Under the pieces are notes generated by a model. It saw only the letters and a program-made list of their open reading frames with translations, ran no database searches and was not told the origin of the DNA. A DNA stretch of 9,355 nt from Bacteroidaceae bacterium. GTDB taxonomy: Bacteria; Bacteroidota; Bacteroidia; Bacteroidales; Bacteroidaceae. The stretch covers positions 1-9,355 of the forward strand of contig JAFYMV010000151.1 in assembly GCA_017548225.1 (NCBI GenBank). The letters are read 5' to 3'. Position 1 is the stretch's first letter, and every line of letters starts with the position of its first letter. The position numbers and the translations under genes are program-made. Below, piece by piece: positions 1-5,553 of the stretch.

Positions 1-1
1 C

Positions 2-553
2 GACTCGTTCACCCCACTCTCCAAAGGCTTGGGCAGCGAGTTTTGCAACCAGAATGTATACGACTGCGTGCAGGTACACGGCGGATCGGGCTACATGAAG
101 GACTATGCGTGCGAACGCCTCTACCGCGATGCTCGTGTAACCAACATCTATGAGGGCACTACCCAGATGCAGGTCATCGCAGCCATACGCTACGCCACAT
201 CGGGATTCTATGCTGGAGTAATGAAGGAGTTTGCCGAATGGGAGGTGTCGCCCGAGATAGCCGTCCTAAAAGTTCGTCTCGACACAATGGTACCACGCTA
301 TGAGGAGTCGGTAAACAGGATTGTAGAATTAAAAGACCAAGAGATCACCGACCTTACCGCACGCCGCCTGATAGAGATGGCAGGCTATATCATCATGGGC
401 TATCTATTGCTGCAAGACGCCACCACAAACGCTGCACTTTTCGCCAACTCGGCACACATCTTCGTGCGTTGGGCAGAAGGCGAAATAGACAAGCACGCGG
501 GCTATATCAGTCGCATAAAGCCCGATGAGACGGGCTATTTTCGTCAGTCATAA
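2..553 (+). CDS. Acyl-CoA dehydrogenase, C-terminal part (5' end outside window)
   Basis: This is the 3' end of a flavin-dependent acyl-CoA dehydrogenase, which oxidises an acyl-CoA at the alpha-beta bond and normally passes electrons to ETF. The frame is open from base 2, and 183 codons are visible before the TAA. The visible part begins in the C-terminal helical domain. It contains VQVHGGSGYMKDY (visible residues 23-35), the RLYRDAR segment (39-45) and IYEGTTQMQ (49-57). The Glu of YEGT (visible residue 51, codon 152-154) aligns with the catalytic base of MCAD and SCAD. About 125 further residues follow this motif, far more than in a short SCAD. A similar helical C-terminal extension occurs in Bacteroidetes homologues that often sit beside etfAB (family knowledge). 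A TTG at 29 could pass for a start, but it lies within conserved sequence, so the gene is simply cut by the window edge. Substrate chain length cannot be told from this part. Confidence 0.93.
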   Translation, partial: DSFTPLSKGLGSEFCNQNVYDCVQVHGGSGYMKDYACERLYRDARVTNIYEGTTQMQVIAAIRYATSGFYAGVMKEFAEWEVSPEIAVLKVRLDTMVPRYEESVNRIVELKDQEITDLTARRLIEMAGYIIMGYLLLQDATTNAALFANSAHIFVRWAEGEIDKHAGYISRIKPDETGYFRQS

Positions 554-593
554 CTGCGCCATTCACGATTTTCGAGTAACAGAAAACAAAACA

Positions 594-610
594 ACCTCCG
601 TAACGGAGGT
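594..610 (-). terminator. Rho-independent terminator of ybeY, between convergent genes
   Basis: A perfect 7-bp stem (ACCTCCG / CGGAGGT) with a 3-base TAA loop lies 28 bases past the ybeY stop. Read on the minus strand, the stem is followed by a T-rich run (TTGTTTTGTTTTCT), as expected for an intrinsic terminator of ybeY. Read on the plus strand there is no T run, so it would serve the acyl-CoA dehydrogenase transcript poorly, although the hairpin could still protect that 3' end. Confidence 0.7.
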
Positions 611-637
611 ATGCAGGACTGTGATTTCTATTAACTG

Positions 638-1048
638 TTAGCGCATTGCTAGTGCCTTATTCTCAGCAGCTTCCATGATTTCGCGCTCACCAGGTCCCTT
701 ATCATTGACGCCGCACAAGTGCAGTATGCCATGTATGATCGTGCGATGCAGTTCCTCATCGTACTCGGTAGAGAACTGCTCGCTATTGGTACGCACAGTA
801 TCAAGACTGATAAAGAGATCACCACTGATAATATCGCCTTCGGTATAGTCAAAGGTGATGATGTCTGTGTAGTAATCGTGCTGCAAATATTCACGGTTGA
901 CCTCAAGTATGCGTTCATCGTTGCAGAAGATGTAGTTCACATCGCCCACCTTCTTGCCATAGATGGCAGCTACCGAGCGTATCCATGCCGTAGTAGGGCG
1001 TTTCTTAATATCAGGCATTCTCGTGCCATCAGTCTGATAGGTAATCAT
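638..1048 (-). CDS. ybeY: YbeY, rRNA maturation factor / metal-dependent endoribonuclease
   Basis: YbeY (UPF0054) is a cytoplasmic single-strand endoribonuclease needed for 16S rRNA 3'-end maturation and late 70S ribosome quality control. The predicted protein has 136 residues, close to other Bacteroidetes YbeY proteins. The metal motif is HGILHLCGVNDK at residues 106-117. His106 and His110 match E. coli His114 and His118, but the third ligand position (E. coli His124) is Asp116. The segment YLQHDYYTDIITFDY (54-68) matches the conserved YRGKDxxTNVLSFP, with Leu55 where E. coli has the conserved Arg59. SGDLFIS (75-81) matches the usual GDL strand. The ATG at 1048 is preferred over Met11, because related proteins as I recall them also begin about ten residues before MP-I-K-K. 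The gene stands alone, convergent with the acyl-CoA dehydrogenase gene. Family assignment is firm; activity with the altered ligands is inferred. Confidence 0.95.
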   Translation of the reverse strand: MITYQTDGTRMPDIKKRPTTAWIRSVAAIYGKKVGDVNYIFCNDERILEVNREYLQHDYYTDIITFDYTEGDIISGDLFISLDTVRTNSEQFSTEYDEELHRTIIHGILHLCGVNDKGPGEREIMEAAENKALAMR

Positions 1049-1083
1049 ATTGAGTTATGAGATAAGAGTTACAAGTTGTGCGA

Positions 1084-1114
1084 CAAAGTTCGCCAAGATT
1101 TTAGATATATGCAA
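1084..1114 (-). promoter_or_regulatory. Possible ybeY promoter
   Basis: On the minus strand, GAACTTTG (1084-1091) matches the Bacteroidetes -7 consensus TAnnTTTG except at the first base. A TTG (1112-1114) lies 20 bases upstream, where the -33 element belongs. The predicted start of transcription falls about 25-30 bases before the ybeY ATG. This is pattern matching only, and the -7 box is imperfect. Confidence 0.4.
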
Positions 1115-1449
1115 GCATTCGTACGTAAATCTCCATAATAACAAGCTAGATAGATTGGGCGCATACCTATGAGGTATAATTTGCAATAGATTACGAAAAC
1201 TATGCAATGATTATTGTTATATAATTAATTAACCTTTAATACTTATTTTCACTCTACTCGTTGAATGATCACTTTACGATTAGTTTTAAGAATTAAAATT
1301 TTAGGTTATTTACGTATATCAGTACAACAATGAGATATGGCACAATGCGAAAATCTTATCAGACTTACTTGCTTCTCCTAAGTCTTTGCTATATGAAGAT
1401 ATATTTTCACTCAATAGGGATAAAACACGCTTTATTCACTTGTTTTTAC

Positions 1450-1457
1450 TACCTTTG
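1450..1457 (+). promoter_or_regulatory. polA promoter, -7 element
   Basis: TACCTTTG is a perfect match to the Bacteroidetes -7 consensus TAnnTTTG. It ends 21 bases before the polA ATG, giving a leader of only about 15 bases. No good TTTG lies at the -33 position; TTTA at 1431-1434 is the nearest candidate, at a short spacing of 15 bases. There is no strong Shine-Dalgarno, only AGG at 1462-1464. Confidence 0.55.
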
Positions 1458-1478
1458 CAATAGGTAAAATATCGCTTT

Positions 1479-4334
1479 ATGGAAAAACTTTTTCTGCTCG
1501 ATGCATATGCGCTCATTTATAGAGCTTACTATGCTTTCATCCGTGCTCCGCGCATCAACTCTAAAGGTCAGAACACCTCGGCTATCTTTGGCTTTGTAAA
1601 TACGCTGGAGGATGTGCTGAAGAAGGAGAATCCCACACATATCGGTGTGGCGTTCGACCCCAAGGGACCCACATTCCGTCATGAACTATTTGAGCAGTAC
1701 AAGGCACAGCGCGAGGAGACGCCCGAAGATATACGCGCCAGTGTACCCATAATAAAGGAGATATTACGCGCCTACCGCATCCCTATCCTTGAGGTGAACG
1801 GATATGAGGCTGATGATGTCATCGGCACACTTGCACACCAGGCTGACCTGCAAGGCATCAAGACCTATATGATGACACCCGACAAGGACTATGGACAGCT
1901 CGTCACGGAGAATGCGCTCATCTACCGTCCCAAGTTTGGCGACAAGGAGTTTGAGGTAATGGGAGTGGAGCGTGTGAAAGAGAAGTTTGGCATTGAGCGC
2001 CCCGAACAGGTAATAGACCTCCTGGGACTCATGGGCGACTCGTCGGATAACATCCCCGGCTGTCCGGGCGTGGGCGAGAAGACGGCACAGAAGCTTATCG
2101 CCGAGTTTGGCGACATCCCTACTCTACTTGCCCGCCGCGATGAACTGAAGGGGGCGCTGAAGACAAAGATTGACACGAATGTAGAACTTATCGAACTGAG
2201 CCGTTTCCTGGCAACCATCAAGACGGATGCTCCTATTGCGCTTGACCTCGATGCACTGAAACGCGAGGAGCCTGACGAGGAGAAGATACAGGCTTTGTTC
2301 GAAGAATTGGAGTTCCGTACCTTGATAAAAAGGGTGTTGGGTAAGGATACTGGAGCTGTATCCAATGCTCCCGTAAAGGGAAAATCTCAATCAACGCGTA
2401 AGGCTGACACCTCGCAGGGCAATCTCTTCGCACAAGGCGATTTGTTCGGTGCTCCTGCTGCACAAGGTGATCTGTTCGGAATGTCCGGCGAAGGGGGCAG
2501 TCTAGACCTGTTCAGCACAAACCTCACCACTCTGGCCTCTATACCCCACACCTATACGCTTGCCGATACGGCGGAAAAGCGCGATGAAATCGCACAAAAA
2601 CTCGCTACAGCTGATGCCTTTGCCTTTGACACCGAGACTACAGGCACCGACCCTATCGTGGCCGAACTCGTGGGCATGAGCTTTGCCATCAACGAAGGTG
2701 AGGCCTACTATGTGCCTGTACCTGCCGAGCGCGATGAGGCGCAGAAGGTGGTCGAGGCATTCCGCACGGTACTTACCAACGAGCGTACGCTGAAGATAGG
2801 ACAGAACATCAAGTATGACTACCTGGTGATGCAGAACTATGGCGTAGAACTTGGCGGCCCGATGTTTGACACCATGATTGCCCACTACCTGCTGCAGCCA
2901 GAGCTGAATCATGGCATGGACTACCTGGCCGAGGTGTATCTCAAGTATGACACCATCAAGATAGAGTCGCTCATCGGTCCTCGCGGCCGTGGACAGAAGA
3001 ATATGCGCGACCTTACACCCGCAACCATCTGCGACTATGCTTGTGAAGATGCCGATGTAACGCTACGACTGAAGCATATTCTCGAAAAGGAGCTCGTAAC
3101 TGCCGGTGCCGACTACCTATTCTACAATATCGAAATGCCACTCGTACGCGTGCTGGCCTATATGGAGCGTAATGGTGCACGCATCAGCACCGATACACTG
3201 CAGCAGACATCGCTCTACTTTACCGAGCGACTGCAACAGATAGAGAATGATATCTATGAACTGGCGGGATTTACCTTTAACATAGCATCGCCCAAGCAGG
3301 TGGGCGAGGTGCTCTTTGAGCGCATAAAGATTGTTGACAAGGCTAAAAAGACCAAGAGCGGACAGTACAGTACATCGGAGGAGGTACTCGAGGGGCTACG
3401 CACCAAGCATCCTATCGTGGAGAAGATATTGGAACATCGCGGCCTGAAGAAACTCCTCACCACCTATGTAGACGCCCTCCCGGCATTGATAAATCCGCAG
3501 ACAGGAAAGATACACACCTCGTTCAATCAGACCGTTACTGCAACCGGGCGATTGAGCTCAAGCAATCCCAATCTGCAGAATATCCCCATACGCAACGAGG
3601 ATGGTAAGGAAATACGCCGTGCCTTTATCCCCGAGCCCGACTGCGAGTTCTTCTCGGCCGACTATTCGCAAATAGAACTGCGCATCATGGCTCATCTCAG
3701 CGGCGACGAGAACCTTATCGAAGCTTTCCGCTCGGGCGAAGATATACACGCTGCCACCGCAGCCAAGATATACCATGTGCCCATTGAGGAGGTTACCCGT
3801 GAACAGCGCTCACGAGCCAAGACGGCCAACTTTGGTATCATCTACGGCATCTCGGTATTTGGTCTTGCCGAGCGCATGAATGTAAGCCGCGCCGAAGCAA
3901 AAGAGCTCATTGAGAACTATTTTGCCACCTATAGTGGGGTGAAGAGATACATGGATGAGAGCATTGCCGTAGCCCGCGAAAAGGGGTATATCGAAACCAT
4001 CCTGCACCGCAAGCGCTATCTGCCCGATATCAGTTCAAACAACAGCGTGGTGCGCGGCTATGCCGAACGCAACGCGATCAATGCTCCGATTCAGGGTAGC
4101 GCTGCTGACATCATCAAGATGGCGATGATAGAGATCTACCGCCGCTTCCGCGCAGAGAACTTGCGCTCTACCATGATGCTCCAGGTGCACGACGAACTCA
4201 ACTTCAGCGTATATCTGGAAGAGAAGGAACGCGTGCAGCAAATCGTCATCGAAGCTATGGAGAGTGCATACGCCATGCAGGTTCCCCTCCGTGCAGACTA
4301 CGGATGGGGCGCCAACTGGCTGGAGGCGCATTAA
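1479..4334 (+). CDS. polA: DNA polymerase I
   Basis: PolA fills gaps and removes RNA primers during lagging-strand maturation and excision repair. The 951 residues carry three domains. The 5'-3' exonuclease spans about 1-290: FLLDAYALIYRAYY at 5-18, YEADDVIG at 109-116, PDKDYGQ at 134-140, GLMGDSSDNIPGCPGVGEKT at 183-202. The 3'-5' exonuclease spans about 355-545 and keeps all its motifs: FDTETTG (383-389, Asp384 and Glu386), NIKYD (443-447) and YACEDAD (520-526), so proofreading should be active. The polymerase domain has motif A DYSQIELR (728-735, Asp728), motif B RSRAKTANFGIIYG (777-790; Arg777, Lys781 and Phe785 match E. coli Arg754, Lys758 and Phe762) and motif C QVHDE (902-906, Asp905). 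Phe785 predicts normal exclusion of dideoxynucleotides. Residues 290-350 form an unusual linker with repeated QG[ND]LF motifs. The gene has its own promoter and a downstream terminator, and is convergent with the DUF4294 gene. Confidence 0.98.
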   Translation: MEKLFLLDAYALIYRAYYAFIRAPRINSKGQNTSAIFGFVNTLEDVLKKENPTHIGVAFDPKGPTFRHELFEQYKAQREETPEDIRASVPIIKEILRAYRIPILEVNGYEADDVIGTLAHQADLQGIKTYMMTPDKDYGQLVTENALIYRPKFGDKEFEVMGVERVKEKFGIERPEQVIDLLGLMGDSSDNIPGCPGVGEKTAQKLIAEFGDIPTLLARRDELKGALKTKIDTNVELIELSRFLATIKTDAPIALDLDALKREEPDEEKIQALFEELEFRTLIKRVLGKDTGAVSNAPVKGKSQSTRKADTSQGNLFAQGDLFGAPAAQGDLFGMSGEGGSLDLFSTNLTTLASIPHTYTLADTAEKRDEIAQKLATADAFAFDTETTGTDPIVAELVGMSFAINEGEAYYVPVPAERDEAQKVVEAFRTVLTNERTLKIGQNIKYDYLVMQNYGVELGGPMFDTMIAHYLLQPELNHGMDYLAEVYLKYDTIKIESLIGPRGRGQKNMRDLTPATICDYACEDADVTLRLKHILEKELVTAGADYLFYNIEMPLVRVLAYMERNGARISTDTLQQTSLYFTERLQQIENDIYELAGFTFNIASPKQVGEVLFERIKIVDKAKKTKSGQYSTSEEVLEGLRTKHPIVEKILEHRGLKKLLTTYVDALPALINPQTGKIHTSFNQTVTATGRLSSSNPNLQNIPIRNEDGKEIRRAFIPEPDCEFFSADYSQIELRIMAHLSGDENLIEAFRSGEDIHAATAAKIYHVPIEEVTREQRSRAKTANFGIIYGISVFGLAERMNVSRAEAKELIENYFATYSGVKRYMDESIAVAREKGYIETILHRKRYLPDISSNNSVVRGYAERNAINAPIQGSAADIIKMAMIEIYRRFRAENLRSTMMLQVHDELNFSVYLEEKERVQQIVIEAMESAYAMQVPLRADYGWGANWLEAH
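2430..2479 (+). repeat. In-frame 30-bp-period direct repeat in polA linker
   Basis: Two 20-base units, at 2430-2449 and 2460-2479, are identical at 18 of 20 positions and repeat with a 30-base period, which is ten codons. Both encode AQGDLFG. The two differences are third-position C/T changes, so the protein motif is kept while the DNA drifts. A third related unit, QGNLF, lies just upstream at 2415-2429. Confidence 0.8.
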
Positions 4335-4356
4335 TCCGTCAGGCTACCAGCAAATC

Positions 4357-4376
4357 AGTCCAGAAGGATCTGGACT
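4357..4376. repeat. First hairpin after polA
   Basis: A perfect 7-bp inverted repeat (AGTCCAG / CTGGACT) with a 6-base loop lies 22 bases past the polA stop. It is not followed by a T run, so it is unlikely to terminate by itself. Its core GTCCAG is shared with the second hairpin just downstream, so the arms could pair in more than one way. Confidence 0.5.
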
Positions 4377-4384
4377 TGAGTATG

Positions 4385-4414
4385 AAAGGCTTTGGACTCC
4401 TGTCCAGAGCCTTT
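4385..4414. terminator. Probable bidirectional terminator between polA and DUF4294 gene
   Basis: A 13-bp stem with one T-G wobble (AAAGGCTTTGGAC / GTCCAGAGCCTTT) and a 4-base TCCT loop sits between the convergent genes. The A run at the 5' base and T run at the 3' base (4412-4415) give a short U tract in both directions, so it can serve polA on the plus strand and the DUF4294 unit on the minus strand. The U tracts are short (3-4 bases), so efficiency is uncertain. Confidence 0.75.
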
Positions 4415-4436
4415 TGGATTAGAAAATGTTTGAAGA

Positions 4437-5036
4437 TTATAATGCCCCGTTATCTATCCAGAAGATGATTTCTTCAATCTCGGCATCTTCGACTTCAGGA
4501 TCGTACTCCTTCTTGAGACTGGCTCCAAAAAGGGCGGCAAAGGCTTGATAGAAATTGGCCTTGAAGCTGCCCATAAACACCTTGATGAGTTCGTATCCTG
4601 TCTGCTCGCACTCGCGGTCGACAAGCTTGATGAGCATCTTGCCCTGATTGAAGGTCAGTTTCTTCATCTGTGGGGTGTACTGCTCCAGCATGCCCTTCTC
4701 TACGGCGGCCATATGGGCCTCGCGGGCTTTATCATCGGGAAGGGTAAGCATATACTCGTAGGTCTCGATGATGATGCTACGCACCTCGCGGGCTATGGGA
4801 AGCGTCTTCTTGATGTCACGCACGGTACGCCAATAGAAACGCTCTTGACGGCGCGACTTGAACTCGGGGACCTTGTATATGTATACATTGGGGAGATGTA
4901 TGACGGGGATAGTGTCTCCGTCATACACCTCTACGGGTAGTACTACATGCTTGCGCTTATAGCTCTGCGCCTGCATGCCGGTACAGCATAGCACGGCCAG
5001 CGCCAATAGGGACAATATGCCGTACGCTCTCTTCAT
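4437..5036 (-). CDS. DUF4294 family exported protein, function unknown
   Basis: A 199-residue protein found in Bacteroidetes, recognised as DUF4294 from the C-terminal block FNQGKMLIKLVDRE (129-142), with GYELIK (147-152), FGASLKKEYDPEVED (170-184) and the acidic end. Residues 1-24 look like a signal peptide: MKR, a hydrophobic stretch GILSLLALAVLCC, then GMQAQ, with likely cleavage near Ala23. The sequence before Cys17 and Cys18 (AVL) is a poor lipobox, so a periplasmic or surface protein is more likely than a lipoprotein. The mature part is mixed, charged and probably helical, with no catalytic motif I recognise. The ATG at 5036 is chosen: a GTG at 5054 would overlap the upstream gene and put six residues before the signal peptide. 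It starts 11 bases after the stop of the split-barrel gene, so the two are probably co-transcribed. Function is unknown. Confidence 0.85.
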   Translation of the reverse strand: MKRAYGILSLLALAVLCCTGMQAQSYKRKHVVLPVEVYDGDTIPVIHLPNVYIYKVPEFKSRRQERFYWRTVRDIKKTLPIAREVRSIIIETYEYMLTLPDDKAREAHMAAVEKGMLEQYTPQMKKLTFNQGKMLIKLVDRECEQTGYELIKVFMGSFKANFYQAFAALFGASLKKEYDPEVEDAEIEEIIFWIDNGAL

Positions 5037-5047
5037 ACGGCATAGGG

Positions 5048-5440
5048 TTACCACTGTATGGTGAGCGGCTCGGGTGTAGTACTATAGATGATAGCTGTGG
5101 CGTGAGCAAGGTAGAACACCTCGGTATTGGGGTCGTCGGCACGATAGAACTGTGCCAAGTGCGGATGGGCATTGACCATGCTTACTACAGCCTCGTGGCG
5201 TGTCTCAAGATAGGCTTCACAGGTGATGCGTATCCAATCTTCTCCACGCATGGCGGTGAGCTCTACTTTAGGGTTGGCTTTCATTTGGTCAGATACCTTC
5301 TTGCCATTCTTGGTCATGATATACAGTTTGCCATCAAACAGGTCGATTGTGCCAAAGGGACGCACACGGGCTTGGTCGCCATCGATCGTGGCAAGGTAGT
5401 ACACTTTGGCCTCCTTCAAGAAATCATATACTCTTTTCAT
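5048..5440 (-). CDS. Pyridoxamine 5'-phosphate oxidase-like (FMN split-barrel) protein
   Basis: This 130-residue protein fits the small single-domain PNPOx-like flavin-binding family. The pattern is an N-terminal helix FLKEAK, strand VYYLATIDGDQARVRPFG (13-30), then GKLYIMTKNGKKVSDQMKANP (37-57) and DWIRITCEAYLE (68-79). The arginine and proline of ARVRPFG, and the T-x-N-x-KKV segment, are where such proteins usually contact the FMN phosphate. Homologues range from poorly characterised flavin reductases to NimA-like nitroimidazole reductases; the substrate here cannot be told. True PdxH is longer (about 210 residues), so vitamin B6 synthesis should not be assumed. The protein lacks a signal peptide and should be cytoplasmic. 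It leads a likely two-gene unit with the DUF4294 gene. No clear -7/-33 pair is visible in the 50 bases upstream. Confidence 0.85.
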   Translation of the reverse strand: MKRVYDFLKEAKVYYLATIDGDQARVRPFGTIDLFDGKLYIMTKNGKKVSDQMKANPKVELTAMRGEDWIRITCEAYLETRHEAVVSMVNAHPHLAQFYRADDPNTEVFYLAHATAIIYSTTPEPLTIQW

Positions 5441-5491
5441 TGTATTGTCTTTGGATGATATTATTAAAATAGGTAGTTGTATTATGGTAAA

Positions 5492-5521
5492 GAGGGTGCA
5501 TCAGTATCTCGACGCACCCTC
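5492..5521 (-). terminator. guaB terminator
   Basis: A perfect 8-bp stem (GAGGGTGC / GCACCCTC) with a 14-base loop lies 32 bases beyond the guaB stop. On the minus strand the stem is followed by TTTACC, a short T stretch. It separates guaB from the downstream split-barrel gene on the same strand. The weak T tract leaves room for some read-through. Confidence 0.6.
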
Positions 5522-5553
5522 CTTATTCATATTGTCTTTATCTGCAATGTCAA

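Larger units (their letters stand above)
1049..1478. other. AT-rich intergenic region between divergent ybeY and polA
   Basis: These 430 bases contain no convincing gene or RNA. Base composition is much richer in A+T than the flanking genes. The region holds the candidate ybeY promoter near its left end and the polA promoter at its right end. Between them are a 15-base perfect inverted repeat, ATACCTATGAGGTAT (1163-1177), and an A/T-only inverted repeat, TTTTAA-GAA-TTAAAA (1284-1298), which is weak evidence of anything. A 45-codon open frame (1330-1467) runs through the polA promoter and looks accidental. The middle 250 bases otherwise show nothing I can name. Confidence 0.6.

Noticed and set aside
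29..31. TTG as start codon of a 174-residue protein at the left edge
   Set aside because: The frame is open to the window edge and the sequence before it continues the conserved acyl-CoA dehydrogenase domain; this is an internal codon of a cut gene.
1155..1180. TTGGGC ... TATAAT resembling an E. coli sigma-70 promoter
   Set aside because: The spacing is 14 bases, too short for sigma-70, and this phylum uses the TTTG / TAnnTTTG pattern instead.
1284..1298. TTTTAA-GAA-TTAAAA hairpin in the ybeY-polA gap
   Set aside because: It is made only of A-T pairs in AT-rich DNA, so it is weak and likely to occur by chance.
1330..1467. 45-codon open frame (ATG to TAA) just before polA
   Set aside because: It runs through the polA -7 box, ends 11 bases before the polA ATG, has no recognisable domain and no ribosome site, and its composition is that of AT-rich spacer. 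Probably chance.
5037..5054. GTG 5054 as start of the DUF4294 protein
   Set aside because: It overlaps the end of the upstream gene and places VTLCR before a well-formed signal peptide that begins with MKR at 5036.
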